Below are positions 1-7,884 of a stretch of 64,000 bases of DNA, piece after piece. The stretch is from assembly GCF_026000375.1 (NCBI RefSeq), contig NZ_AP026708.1, positions 2,516,001 through 2,580,000 of the forward strand, written 5' to 3'. The notes beneath the pieces are model-generated. The model was not told the DNA's origin and made no database searches. It worked only from the letters and a program-made list of their open reading frames with translations. A program made the translations under genes and the position numbers. Within the stretch, counting starts at the first letter, position 1; every line of letters starts with the position of its first letter. Source of the stretch: Pseudodesulfovibrio portus. Lineage in GTDB: Bacteria > Desulfobacterota > Desulfovibrionia > Desulfovibrionales > Desulfovibrionaceae.

Positions 1-527
1 CTGAGCTTTCCTTCAAGGTTCTTCTCGGTTTTATCTGCTAGAGTTTTTTGGGATAGGTAGCGCTTGTGGGTCTCTTCACTTTCCTTTGTTAGACCAGACT
101 TTTCATTTCCGATTTCATTTTCTAAAGTCTTAACCTTCTTCTCAATTTCAATGTTCTTAGAACCAACAATTGCAAACGGTTGGATGTTGCCATCTTTATC
201 TTGCAGCCACTTAAGATTGTCTTTGACGAAGTCAGAGTTGTACACTCTAACGTCAACATCGATATCTTCTAAGTCGTCCTGACAAAAGGATCCGCAGGTC
301 GAGTGCTCTATGTCGAATTTGGCATTCAGATAGTCCTCGTGAACTGATTTTTGTTTAATCGACCTGAGGATTCTAGATAGGGTGGTTTTCCCAGAGTAGT
401 TCCGTCCGTAGATGATGTTCAGTTTGTTAAACTCGATGATGTTATCATCTTGATCTTTTACTGTCGTATCCCAATTGAACTTCGAAAATGGACCAAAGTC
501 GCAAACATTAGATATCTTTGAAATCAT
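1..527 (-). CDS. AAA family ATPase, PrrC/RloC-like (AAA_13 type), 5' part only
   Basis: Open frame reading leftward from an ATG at 527 to the window edge; about 175 N-terminal codons are present and the rest lies outside. The P-loop GRNYSGKTT follows an N-terminal strand near residues 38-46, in the context typical of the wide AAA ATPases found in anticodon nucleases (PrrC, RloC) and other defence proteins. From about residue 130 the sequence is rich in Lys/Glu and looks like the start of a coiled coil. A GAGG ribosome site lies 5 bases before the ATG. The GC content is far below the rest of the window, so the gene was probably acquired. The nuclease (HEPN or HNH) part that would fix the function is not visible, so a defence role is only an inference. 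Confidence 0.75.
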   Translation of the reverse strand, partial: MISKISNVCDFGPFSKFNWDTTVKDQDDNIIEFNKLNIIYGRNYSGKTTLSRILRSIKQKSVHEDYLNAKFDIEHSTCGSFCQDDLEDIDVDVRVYNSDFVKDNLKWLQDKDGNIQPFAIVGSKNIEIEKKVKTLENEIGNEKSGLTKESEETHKRYLSQKTLADKTEKNLEGKL

Positions 528-611
528 AAGAACCTCAACTGTGAATATGTGGCTACAGCTTCAAGTGTTCGAATAATCGATACTCCTGTTTGCATCATGC
601 GTCTAGGAGAA

Positions 612-651
612 GTGGTCCCACTTTGTTGGACCACCGAGCGGCGATTTTTTT
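612..651. other. Inverted repeat followed by T-run, terminator-like
   Basis: GTGGTCC (612-618) and GGACCAC (628-634) form a perfect 7-bp stem with a 9-base loop; a run of seven T follows at 645-651 after a 10-base gap. The gap is too long for a standard intrinsic terminator. The element lies in the gene-free stretch 528-809, between the AT-rich island and the GC-rich chromosome, which otherwise shows nothing I can identify. Confidence 0.3.
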
Positions 652-809
652 AGGTAGGCAGATTAACGAGCCATCTCTTTCCAAATAACGACCGCGATGC
701 GTTGACCTGTCTATGGGTTTATAGTTCAGGGTTCCTTTTGGCTTGAGGCTGCCGCAGCACCACTTGTTGCGGATATCCGGCTGTAATCAAAGTGCAAAAG
801 GAGAATGAA

Positions 810-1340
810 TTGAATATTCGCATGACTGACGGGGCGGACAGGGAAGCCGTGTTCCGGGTCGAGGCCGAGGCGTTCGGGTATGACAAGGAGGCAAGGCTGG
901 TGGATTCCCTGTTGGATGATCCCACGGCGGAGCCCCGTGTGTCGCTCCTGGCCATGGACGGAGACCGGGCCGTGGGGCACATCCTGTTCACCGCGGGGCG
1001 GATCGAGGGCAGCGGGGTCAAGGTGTCGTTGCTGGCTCCACTCTCGGTTGTCCCGGATTCCCAGGGAAAGGGCGTCGGGGGCAAGCTCGTCGAAGCCGGG
1101 TTGGAACACCTGGCCGCAATGGGCGTTGAGTTGGTTTTCGTGCTGGGGCATCCGACGTATTATCCCCGGTTCGGCTTCGTTCCGGCCCACACCTACGGAC
1201 TGAAGGCTCCGTATTCGATCCCCGAGAAGCATGCCGGTGCCTGGATGGTCCGGGCCTTGAACGGCGCGGCGCTGGGGGACGTGCAGGGCACGTTCGCATG
1301 CGCCGACGCCCTGCACCGGCCCGAGCACTGGCGGGAGTGA
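810..1340 (+). CDS. GNAT family N-acetyltransferase
   Basis: Predicted to transfer an acetyl group from acetyl-CoA to an amine of an unknown small molecule or protein. The acetyl-CoA binding motif is visible as VPDSQGKGVGGKL (V-x-x-x-x-Q/R-G-x-G-x-G/A), followed by the helix and the GHPTYYPRFGFVPA motif typical of the YhbS-like branch. An AAAAGGAG ribosome site at 796-803 argues for the TTG at 810 as start (176 residues) rather than the in-frame GTG at 792 that overlaps it; the ATG at 822 is a second choice. Length is normal for the family. The gene stands alone and ends in a clear terminator at 1392-1415. Confidence 0.88.
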   Translation: MNIRMTDGADREAVFRVEAEAFGYDKEARLVDSLLDDPTAEPRVSLLAMDGDRAVGHILFTAGRIEGSGVKVSLLAPLSVVPDSQGKGVGGKLVEAGLEHLAAMGVELVFVLGHPTYYPRFGFVPAHTYGLKAPYSIPEKHAGAWMVRALNGAALGDVQGTFACADALHRPEHWRE

Positions 1341-1666
1341 GCGCAACCGACCGCAGGAGCGAGGTGCTTTGGACCCGCATGCACACAACAGGGACGCCGA
1401 CGATGGACGGCGTCCTCTTTGTTCGGGCGGAGGGTGTTGGCGGGCCGCAACATGGTAAACGAAATGCGAAAATTGTGATCCCGGACGGGTTTTCGCTTTC
1501 GGATGCGCCTTTATCCTTCCGAAAAAGTTGCGTTTGTGCCTGAAGCGGACTATCAGGGATGATCAAAATACGGATTGGGGGAAATCCGGGCCGAAATGTG
1601 CGTGAATTGGTTCCGGCAGCGTGCGGCTTGTGTCGATTTCCCGTCCCGAATGCCCTGGAGGATACC
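1341..1666. other. Intergenic region upstream of ABC importer operon
   Basis: Stretch of about 325 bases with no supported gene. It holds the terminator of the acetyltransferase gene (1392-1420) and, presumably, the promoter of the ABC importer. A frame is open upstream of the importer start but it has no ribosome site and no recognisable domain, so I treat it as non-coding. No clear -35/-10 pair was recognised. Confidence 0.5.
1392..1422 (+). terminator. Rho-independent terminator of the GNAT gene
   Basis: GGACGCCG at 1392-1399 pairs perfectly with CGGCGTCC at 1408-1415 around an 8-base loop, followed by TCTTTGTT. Confidence 0.85.
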
Positions 1667-2623
1667 ATGAAACGCATCATTTTGCTGGCCTGCGCACTCG
1701 TTCTCTTTGCTTCCACCGCTTTTGCGGGCACTCCCGTCAAAGTGGCCCACGCCACCTGGGTCGGGTACGGCCCACTGTATATCGCCAAGGATCTCGGCTA
1801 CTTCGCCGAAGAAGGCCTTGACGTGGATATCGTGATCATCGAGGACGAGGCTCAGTACGCCGCGGCCCTGGCCTCCGGCAACATCGACGGCCTGGGCAAC
1901 GTGCTCGACCGCGAGGTCATCCACTTTGCCAAGGGCACCCCCGAGGTCGTGGTCTTCGCCATGGACGAGTCCTCGGGCGGCGACGGCGTGATCTCCTCCG
2001 CCGAGATCAAGACGGTCGCCGACCTCAAGGGCAAGACCGTGGGCCTGGACAAGTCCTCCACTTCCTATTTCTTCTTCCTGTCCCTCCTGGCCAAGTACGG
2101 CGTGGACGAGAAGGACATCAACATCACGGAGATGGGCGCTTCCGACGCGGGTGCAGCCTTTGTTGCCGGGCGCATCGACGGTGCCGTGACCTGGGAGCCC
2201 TGGCTGACCAACGCCGGCGAGCGCGAGGGCGGCCACGTGCTGGTCTCCTCCAAGGAGATGCCCAAGACCATCGTGGACGTGTTCGTGCTCAACGCCGACT
2301 TCGTCAAGGCCCACCCCGAGGTGCCCGCCAAGATGACCAGGTGTTGGAACAAGGCCATCGCCTGGTACGAGCAGAACGCGGACGAGGGCAACGAGATCAT
2401 GGCCAAGGCCATGGGCCTGGAGACCCAGGAAATGGCCGACATGGCCTCCGGCGTGACCTTCATCGGCGGTGCGGACAACAAGGTCTTCTTTGACAAGTCC
2501 AAGGAAAACAGCATCTTCGAAGTTGCCGAACGGGCCATCACCTTCTGGAAGTCCAAGGGCATCATCACCAAGGACGTGTCGGTGGATACCCTGATCACTC
2601 CCGAGTACGTGAACGCGGACTAG
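1667..2623 (+). CDS. ABC transporter substrate-binding protein, NitT/TauT (SsuA/NMT1-like) family
   Basis: Periplasmic binding component of an importer for a nitrate/taurine/sulfonate-like or thiamine-precursor-like solute; the actual ligand cannot be told from sequence. Residues 1-19 form a signal peptide (KR, hydrophobic stretch, AFA cleavage site). The mature part opens with a typical NMT1-like strand followed by GPLYIAKDLGYFAEEGLDV, the signature of this family. The ATG at 1667 has GGAGG at 1657-1661; an upstream in-frame ATG at 1559 would bury the signal peptide and is rejected. 318 residues, normal length. First gene of a three-gene operon; the permease begins 1 base after its stop. Confidence 0.92.
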   Translation: MKRIILLACALVLFASTAFAGTPVKVAHATWVGYGPLYIAKDLGYFAEEGLDVDIVIIEDEAQYAAALASGNIDGLGNVLDREVIHFAKGTPEVVVFAMDESSGGDGVISSAEIKTVADLKGKTVGLDKSSTSYFFFLSLLAKYGVDEKDINITEMGASDAGAAFVAGRIDGAVTWEPWLTNAGEREGGHVLVSSKEMPKTIVDVFVLNADFVKAHPEVPAKMTRCWNKAIAWYEQNADEGNEIMAKAMGLETQEMADMASGVTFIGGADNKVFFDKSKENSIFEVAERAITFWKSKGIITKDVSVDTLITPEYVNAD

Positions 2624-2624
2624 C

Positions 2625-3392
2625 ATGAAACAACCGACAGTGCGGAAAGGGGCGTGGCTTGCGGCCGCGTCCCTGTCCGCTGTTTTCGCCCTGTGGGCGC
2701 TGGCCGCCTATTCCGGCTCGGTCAAGCCCCTGTTCCTGCCGCCGCCCCACGCGGTGTTCCTGTCCTTCGGGCAGATGTACGAAGAGGGCATCCTCTTCTC
2801 CTACACCTGGGACAGCGTGTACCGGGTCATGGTCGGCTGGTCCCTGGCCGCAGTCATGGCCGTGCCGCTGGGACTCTTGATCGCCACCTCCCGCCGCGCG
2901 TCGTCCCTGCTGGCCCCGCTCATGGAGTTCGCCCGCTACCTGCCCGTGGTGGCCCTGGTCCCGCTGACCCTGCTCTACTTCGGCATCGGCGACGCCCAGA
3001 AATTCGCGATCATCTTTCTGGGCACGTTTTTCCAGCTGGTCCTGATGGTGGCCGACTCCGTGGCCGCCGTGCCCGGCGACCTGAGCCGCGCCGCCGCCAC
3101 CCTGGGGGCCTCGCGCATGCAGACCTACCGGCTGGTCCTGTTCCCCGGCGCGCTGCCGTCCATCATGGACGACCTGCGCATCACCGTGGGCTGGGCCTGG
3201 ACCTATCTGGTGGTGGCCGAGCTGGTGGCCGCCAACTCCGGGCTGGGCTACATGATCCTGCGCGCCCAGCGCTTCCTGGCCATCGACCGCATTTTTGCCG
3301 GGCTCATCGTCATCGGCGTGCTCGGCCTGCTGACGGATTTCCTGTTCAAGCTGCTCACGCGCGTCATAACTCCCTGGAGCGAAAAACAATGA
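2625..3392 (+). CDS. ABC transporter permease, NitT/TauT (SsuC/TauC-like)
   Basis: Inner-membrane channel subunit of the importer, 255 residues with about six membrane segments. The cytoplasmic EAA loop that contacts the ATPase is seen at AAATLGASRMQTYRLVLFPG, followed by the typical LPSIMDDLRI. An N-terminal membrane segment follows a short basic stretch. The gene starts 1 base after the binding-protein stop and overlaps the ATPase start by 4 bases (ATGA), so the three proteins are translationally coupled and almost certainly form one complex. Confidence 0.93.
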   Translation: MKQPTVRKGAWLAAASLSAVFALWALAAYSGSVKPLFLPPPHAVFLSFGQMYEEGILFSYTWDSVYRVMVGWSLAAVMAVPLGLLIATSRRASSLLAPLMEFARYLPVVALVPLTLLYFGIGDAQKFAIIFLGTFFQLVLMVADSVAAVPGDLSRAAATLGASRMQTYRLVLFPGALPSIMDDLRITVGWAWTYLVVAELVAANSGLGYMILRAQRFLAIDRIFAGLIVIGVLGLLTDFLFKLLTRVITPWSEKQ

Positions 3393-4156
3393 GCATGCTC
3401 GCCATCAACGGACTGGAAAAGGTGTTCGATTCCCAAAAGGGGCCGGTCATCGCCCTGGAGGACATCGACCTTTCCGTGGACCGGGGGGAACTGGCCGTCA
3501 TCGTCGGTCCCAGCGGGTGCGGCAAGTCCACGCTCCTGAACATCGTGGCCGGGCTGGAAAAGGCCACGTCGGGCGAGGCCGTGCTCGAGGGTGCGCCCAT
3601 CGCCGGGCCGGGCGCGGACCGGGGCATGGTCTTCCAATCCTACACCCTGTTCCCGTGGCTGACCGTGCGCAAGAACGTGGAGTTCGGCCTGCGCCTCAAG
3701 GGCGTGCCCACGGGCGAGCGGGCGGGCATCGCCCGGAAGTATATCGACCTGGTGGGGCTGTCGGAGTTCGAGAACGCCCTGCCCAAGGAGCTTTCCGGCG
3801 GCATGAAACAGCGCGTGGCCATCGCCCGCGTGCTGGCCAACAACCCTGTCATGCTGCTCATGGACGAGCCCTTCGGCGCCCTCGACGCCCAGACCCGGCT
3901 GCTGCTCCAGGAGTTGCTTCTGGAGGTCTGGCGCAAGGAAAAGACCACCATCCTATTCATCACCCACGACATCGACGAGGCCATCCTCCTGGCCGACAAC
4001 GTCTACATCATGTCCCGTCGCCCGGGCCGCATCAAGGCCAGGGTCAAGGTGTCCATCCCGCGTCCCCGCGACCACAAGGCCTCCCTCACCCCGGAGTTCT
4101 CCGAGGTCAAGTCGCAAATCATGGAACTGCTCTGGGAAGAGATTTCGGCGGGGTAA
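3389..4156 (+). CDS. ABC transporter ATP-binding protein, NitT/TauT (SsuB/TauB-like)
   Basis: Cytoplasmic ATPase that powers the importer. Walker A is GPSGCGKST near residue 44, the Q-loop lies in MVFQSYTLFPWLTV, the ABC signature is LSGGMKQR, Walker B is LLMDEPFGALD and the switch histidine is in FITHDIDEA. 255 residues, standard for the family. The ATG at 3389 overlaps the permease stop (AATGA) and has GGAG 9 bases upstream; a longer open frame starting within the permease gene is a shadow. The window offers no regulator next to this operon, so its substrate and control remain unknown. Confidence 0.94.
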   Translation: MSMLAINGLEKVFDSQKGPVIALEDIDLSVDRGELAVIVGPSGCGKSTLLNIVAGLEKATSGEAVLEGAPIAGPGADRGMVFQSYTLFPWLTVRKNVEFGLRLKGVPTGERAGIARKYIDLVGLSEFENALPKELSGGMKQRVAIARVLANNPVMLLMDEPFGALDAQTRLLLQELLLEVWRKEKTTILFITHDIDEAILLADNVYIMSRRPGRIKARVKVSIPRPRDHKASLTPEFSEVKSQIMELLWEEISAG

Positions 4157-4199
4157 GGACGGCGCGGTCTGAGGACGGCGTTTCGAGGGGGGGGGCGAC

Positions 4200-4227
4200 G
4201 AGGGGCCGATCAGGCGATCCGCCCCTC
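4200..4227. terminator. Possible terminator between convergent genes
   Basis: GAGGGGC (4200-4206) and GCCCCTC (4221-4227) form a 7-bp stem with a 14-base loop between the ABC ATPase gene and the convergent hsp20 gene. No good T-run follows on either strand, so the call is weak. Confidence 0.35.
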
Positions 4228-4245
4228 TCGAGTCGGTTGATTGGT

Positions 4246-4710
4246 TTATCCCTTGGATTCGACCTTCACCTTGACGGTCTTGCTGGCGGCGGACTTGGGT
4301 ATATCCAGTTTCAATACGCCGTTCTTGAACGTGGCCGTGATGTGCTGGTCGTCAACATCCGATGGCAGCGCCACCGTCCTCTGGAAGCTGCCGTAGCTCC
4401 TTTCGATCCTGTGGTAGTTGTCCTTTTTCTCTTCATCCTCGAACTTCTTTTCGCCCTTGATGGTCAGACGCCCCCGGTTGACGGTGACTTCGATGTCATC
4501 CGGGGCGACTCCGGGCAGTTCGGCGGAGACCATGATCGCCTTGTCGCTTTCGCTGACGTCGATGGACGGGTAATCTCCCCCCTCGAAAGGCATGTGGCTG
4601 AAGGCGCTGAAGGGAGTGCGCCAGAAGTTCTCCATCATGTCGAAGAGATTTTCCGGGCGCTGTCGGTTCACCAACCTGTTCCGCTGTTTGGACACGATGT
4701 CTTTTGACAT
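4246..4710 (-). CDS. Small heat-shock protein, Hsp20/alpha-crystallin family
   Basis: ATP-independent holdase that binds unfolding proteins under heat or other stress and passes them to DnaK/ClpB. 154 residues. The alpha-crystallin domain spans about residues 46-145: the start PSIDVSESD, the central AELPGVAPDDIEVTV with the conserved ELPGV, and the end FKNGVLKLDIPK, which contains the A-x-x-x-n-GvL signature. The C-terminal I-x-I anchor is not obvious. AGGAGG lies just before the ATG at 4710. The leader RNA can fold over the ribosome site (4710-4738) and a sigma-70 type promoter is visible at 4756-4784, so heat control could act at translation. Single-gene unit. Confidence 0.95.
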   Translation of the reverse strand: MSKDIVSKQRNRLVNRQRPENLFDMMENFWRTPFSAFSHMPFEGGDYPSIDVSESDKAIMVSAELPGVAPDDIEVTVNRGRLTIKGEKKFEDEEKKDNYHRIERSYGSFQRTVALPSDVDDQHITATFKNGVLKLDIPKSAASKTVKVKVESKG

Positions 4711-4738
4711 TTTAACCTCCTGATTTACCAGGTTAAAA
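4710..4738 (-). promoter_or_regulatory. Candidate RNA thermometer in the hsp20 leader
   Basis: Reading the minus strand, UUUUAACCU (4738-4730) can pair with AGGUUAAAA (4718-4710), a perfect 9-bp A/U-rich stem with an 11-base loop. The 3' arm covers half of the AGGAGG ribosome site (4721-4716) and the A of the AUG. This is the arrangement of four-U or ROSE-type thermometers in small heat-shock genes. The predicted start of transcription lies only about 10 bases upstream of the stem. Confidence 0.6.
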
Positions 4739-4755
4739 ATAGATACATCAATATA

Positions 4756-4784
4756 AATATCTGCCTATCCGTATCCGGTGTCAA
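4756..4784 (-). promoter_or_regulatory. Sigma-70 type promoter of hsp20
   Basis: On the minus strand TTGACA (4784-4779) is followed after exactly 17 bases by GATATT (4761-4756). This would give a leader of roughly 40 bases. No CIRCE element or clear sigma-32 consensus was seen. Confidence 0.55.
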
Positions 4785-4849
4785 CTGGAATGCAGCAGCG
4801 TGGCATCGATATTTTTTTGCTCGGGAAGGACCGCGCTGATCGGCAAAAG

Positions 4850-4888
4850 AAGGGACCCGGGCAACAACCCGGAATCCCTTGTTTTACG
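4850..4888 (-). terminator. Terminator of the dioxygenase/ADP-ribosylglycohydrolase operon
   Basis: AAGGGA (4850-4855) pairs with TCCCTT (4875-4880), extended by an inner CCGG/CCGG stem (4857-4860, 4869-4872). T-rich sequence flanks both sides (TCTTTT on the minus strand, TTGTTTT on the plus strand), so it may work in both directions. Confidence 0.75.
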
Positions 4889-4932
4889 CTCGATATGTTT
4901 CAGGGGGCGGCCCCTCGGTGGACCGGGCCGGG

Positions 4933-5733
4933 TCACTCCCACAAAAAGGCGGTGGCCTGCTTGCCGAAGATGGTCAGCCCGTAATGGTCGTCGGCCGGGC
5001 GGCCGGTTGCGCCGCAGCAGACGTGCAGGGGGAGCAGGTGCTCCTCCCGCGGGTGGCAGTAGCGGGCGTGGGGCGCGGACTCCCAGTCGAGGAGCCGGTC
5101 CTCCCGGTCTTTGGCGCTCATGTCCGTGGCGCAGGTCTCGACGAGCCACTCCTGGAAGGCCGCGTTCTGCTGCCGCGTGTCCGGCGTGTCGGGCGCGAAA
5201 AAGGCGCGCATGTTGTGGAAGGAGAAGCCCGAGCCGATGATCAGCAGGTTGTCGTGCTCGACTCCGACCAGCCCTTTGCCCAAGGCGACGTGGGCCGCCG
5301 GGTCCAGTCCCTGGATGAGCGAGAGCTGCACGCAGGGGATGTCCGCCTCCGGGTACATGATCTTGAGCGGAATGAACACGCCGTGGTCGAGGCCGCGTTG
5401 GCCGTCGAGGCGGCACTCCACACCGCTTCGGGTCAGCGCGCCATGAAGGGCCGCAGCCAGCTTTGGTTCGCCGGGGGCCGGATATTCGATCTCATAGGAT
5501 TCCTGCGGGAAGCCGTAGTAGTCGTAGATCAGTTCGGGCCGGGCCGCGCCGGTGACGGCGGGCACGGGCTCCTCCCAATGGGCGCTTACTACCACGATGG
5601 CCGAGGGCTTGCCTATGCGGGAGGCCAGCTCCTTGAGGTTGGCCACCATTTCGGTGTGGGCCTCGTCGCCCAGGATGGGCAGGGGGCCTGCGCCGTGAGA
5701 GATGTACAACACGGTATGCCTGGTGTCGGTCAT
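4933..5733 (-). CDS. Class III extradiol ring-cleavage dioxygenase, DODA/YgiD type
   Basis: LigB-superfamily protein, non-haem iron(II) or zinc dependent, related to 4,5-DOPA dioxygenases. 266 residues. Metal ligands expected in the family are seen as the histidine of ISHGAGP (about residue 13), the histidine of VVVSAHWEEP (about 52) and the histidine in GFSFHNM. The motif GLDHGVFIPLKIMYP is highly characteristic of the YgiD group. The gene starts 27 bases after the ADP-ribosylglycohydrolase stop, so the two are probably co-transcribed. The physiological substrate is not known for most bacterial members. Confidence 0.9.
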   Translation of the reverse strand: MTDTRHTVLYISHGAGPLPILGDEAHTEMVANLKELASRIGKPSAIVVVSAHWEEPVPAVTGAARPELIYDYYGFPQESYEIEYPAPGEPKLAAALHGALTRSGVECRLDGQRGLDHGVFIPLKIMYPEADIPCVQLSLIQGLDPAAHVALGKGLVGVEHDNLLIIGSGFSFHNMRAFFAPDTPDTRQQNAAFQEWLVETCATDMSAKDREDRLLDWESAPHARYCHPREEHLLPLHVCCGATGRPADDHYGLTIFGKQATAFLWE

Positions 5734-5760
5734 GCCTGCTCCATTCGGTTGCGGTACGGC

Positions 5761-6849
5761 CTAGTCGGCTTCGCCGGTCGCCTGTCCGGCCAGCTTCTGG
5801 GCCAGCCCCTTCAATTCTTCGCCTTTTTCCAACCCGTCGATGAACCGCGCCGGGATGCCGGACAGCCCGACCTGCGCGCCGACCAGGGTTCCGGTCAGCA
5901 TGGCCCGGATCTGGTTCTGCCCGCCGCCGTTGACGGCGTGCAGGACAGCCGATTCGAAGTCGTCCGGGAACCGGGCGGCCAGGTAGTAGGCCGCCGGGAG
6001 CATGTGGTAGATGGCGCAGGGCATGCCGTACACCAGGGAGACCTTCCAGGCGGGCTCGATGCGGATGTCCGGGTCCTCGGCGGCGGTGGCCATGTAGCCG
6101 GGCGAGAGCAGGGCGTCGGGCGAGGAGAAGCGGCCCGCGCGCGGCGGGTCGGGATCGCCGGGACGCGGCGGCTTGAGGTTGTCGCGGGTCACGGCGTGGA
6201 AGGGCAGGACGCCGTCCTTGACCAGCTTCATGAGCTTGCCGGAGATGACCCGGTTGAATTTGCTGCCCTTGACCACCAGGCCGAGGGCGGCGCAGAAGGC
6301 CACGGTCATGGCCGCGACGGTTTCGTCGGACTGGGTGAGCGCGGTGTTCCGGCTCACGGCATCGGCCATGGCGCCCGGATCGAGGGCGTAGCGGATGCCG
6401 ATGGCCAGGGCCCGTTCCAGGGCTTCCGTGGTGTCGGCATGGCCTGCGGTCTCGCCCCAGGGCAGTCCCTGCTCCACGCGCCGCCGCCATGCCTCGCGGA
6501 TGGATTGGCTGGTGTATCCGCCGGGACCGTGGGGCGGTTCGCCGTTGAGTTGGGGGAACAATTCCTCATCCATGCGGCGGCAGAAATCCTCCTGGTCATA
6601 CCCGCCGCGTACGGTGAGGGAGCGGACCATGAGTTCAAGGATGATGCCCGACTGGGAGAGCTGGCCCGCCTTCATGCCGCCGTGGTAGCGGTCCGGTTTC
6701 GGGTCGGTGTAGTCGGTGATCCAGTCCCCGTAGTCGCGGCGCAGTTCCTTGAGATCGTAGTACCAGTGCGGGCCGAGGCCCAGTCCGTCGCCTATCCAGG
6801 CCCCCATGAGGGCACCGGCGGCGCGGTCCTGTATCTTGTCATGCTTCAT
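5761..6849 (-). CDS. ADP-ribosylglycohydrolase family protein (DraG/ARH-like)
   Basis: Predicted to remove ADP-ribose from a protein or small molecule, with two Mg ions. 362 residues. The N-terminal AAGALMGAWIGDGLGLGPHWYY is the family's opening motif (G-A-x-x-G-D-x-L-G). The ADP-ribose/metal segment is visible as SQSGIILELM, and near the C-terminus as HAVNGGGQNQIRAMLTGTLVGAQVGLSGIP; the canonical GGDTDT(I) appears as GGGQNQI, so key aspartates of the second metal site are replaced. Activity may therefore differ from DraG. The start at 6849 has GGAG 7 bases upstream; an open extension to 7200 lacks a ribosome site and domain content and is rejected. Confidence 0.85.
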   Translation of the reverse strand: MKHDKIQDRAAGALMGAWIGDGLGLGPHWYYDLKELRRDYGDWITDYTDPKPDRYHGGMKAGQLSQSGIILELMVRSLTVRGGYDQEDFCRRMDEELFPQLNGEPPHGPGGYTSQSIREAWRRRVEQGLPWGETAGHADTTEALERALAIGIRYALDPGAMADAVSRNTALTQSDETVAAMTVAFCAALGLVVKGSKFNRVISGKLMKLVKDGVLPFHAVTRDNLKPPRPGDPDPPRAGRFSSPDALLSPGYMATAAEDPDIRIEPAWKVSLVYGMPCAIYHMLPAAYYLAARFPDDFESAVLHAVNGGGQNQIRAMLTGTLVGAQVGLSGIPARFIDGLEKGEELKGLAQKLAGQATGEAD

Positions 6850-7177
6850 GGCTTTCTCCGGGGTTCGGCATATCGGGGGCATGCATCCGTTCTTTGATTG
6901 TAACCATATTTGTGGGGATGGGAATACCCGGTCCATGATTTTAGTCGGGTCGGCCGGGTCGATCACCATGGTCTTGTCTCTTCCGGCGGGTTGCAACTCC
7001 CCGGCATTTTTTATAACGAAGAAGCCGGTCGGCAGTTCACCGAGGCGTCGCCGCCCCGTTTGGGGAGCTAAACCTGCCTGCATACTCATTCCATTCGACA
7101 CTTGTCCTCGTGCCGGGTCGGAAGTCGGCGACCACCGGCGATCCCTTTGCGGAAGGGCGCGAATCAAAGGATAAGCC
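6850..7177. other. Divergent intergenic region
   Basis: About 330 bases between the ADP-ribosylglycohydrolase gene (minus) and the DUF2087 gene (plus). It must hold both promoters. On the minus strand a TACAAT hexamer (complement of 6897-6902) could be a -10 box but has no convincing -35. Nothing else was recognised. Confidence 0.4.
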
Positions 7178-7693
7178 ATGTCGAGAAAACCCTTCTCCAT
7201 TCACGTAGGCGACGTGTCCGCTCTGGCCCGGTCGCTCAGGCGGCGCATGGGCGAGCAGGAGCGCGTGCCGAGCCATGTCGAGATGCTCAACCTGCTGGCC
7301 AAGGCGGGCGGGTACAGGAATTTCCAGCACCTGAAGGCGGAACAGGACGCGCCCGGCGCGCCGGAACCCGCCGAGATAAACCGGAAGCGGGTCAAGAAGG
7401 CCGCCGGGTATTTCGACCTGGATGGCAGACTGTCCACCTGGCCCAAGAAACACAGCCTTCGCGAGCTGTGCCTGTGGGTGCTCTGGTCCCGGCTGCCCGC
7501 CCGGACCGCCATGTCGGAGCTCGAGCTGGACGAGCGGTTGATCCTGGGCCATGCCTTTTGCGACCATACCCTGCTGCGGCGGTGGCTGGTCGACCTGGGG
7601 CTGGTGGACAGGACGCCCGACGGCGGCGAGTATCGCCGGGTGGAAAAACAGCCGCCGGACGAGGCCGTCGCGGTCTTCGGCCGCCTGCAATAG
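7178..7693 (+). CDS. DUF2087 domain protein with N-terminal helical domain
   Basis: 171 residues. The C-terminal part (about 65-160) matches the DUF2087 pattern: a strand with FDLDGRLSTWPKKHSLRE, a helix, then a winged-helix-like unit ending HTLLRRWLVDLGLVDRTPDGGEYRRVE. Such domains sit in some transcription regulators and may bind DNA, but this is not established. The N-terminal 60 residues contain HVEMLNLLAKAGGYRNFQHLKA, a short module often found in front of DUF2087. The ATG at 7178 has AAGGA 8 bases upstream. Single gene with a strong terminator directly downstream. Function unknown. Confidence 0.75.
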   Translation: MSRKPFSIHVGDVSALARSLRRRMGEQERVPSHVEMLNLLAKAGGYRNFQHLKAEQDAPGAPEPAEINRKRVKKAAGYFDLDGRLSTWPKKHSLRELCLWVLWSRLPARTAMSELELDERLILGHAFCDHTLLRRWLVDLGLVDRTPDGGEYRRVEKQPPDEAVAVFGRLQ

Positions 7694-7741
7694 GAATCCG
7701 TCAATAGGAATGCGGGCCACAAGCTCCGCAGTCGCGACCAT

Positions 7742-7775
7742 GGGCGTCAACCGATCCGGTTGGCGCCCTTTTTTG
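7742..7775 (+). terminator. Rho-independent terminator of the DUF2087 gene
   Basis: A 12-bp stem, GGGCGTCAACCG (7742-7753) with CGGTTGGCGCCC (7757-7768, one G-U), a 3-base loop, then TTTTTT at 7769-7774. Confidence 0.95.
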
Positions 7776-7884
7776 TTCAGGGTCCCACCACTTAAATTTT
7801 ATAACCGGGTTCTCGTTTTCCTCTGTTCATGGTAGCGCGGTTAGTGGTGTGATGTATTGCGGGTTTTGCCTTGAGGAGGCGTAG

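Noticed and set aside
612-651. Phage-type attachment site at the island edge
   Set aside because: Only one inverted repeat, no direct repeat partner and no tRNA or integrase gene in the window.
6850-7200. N-terminal extension of the ADP-ribosylglycohydrolase frame
   Set aside because: No ribosome site and no domain; GGAG near 6856 supports the start at 6849.
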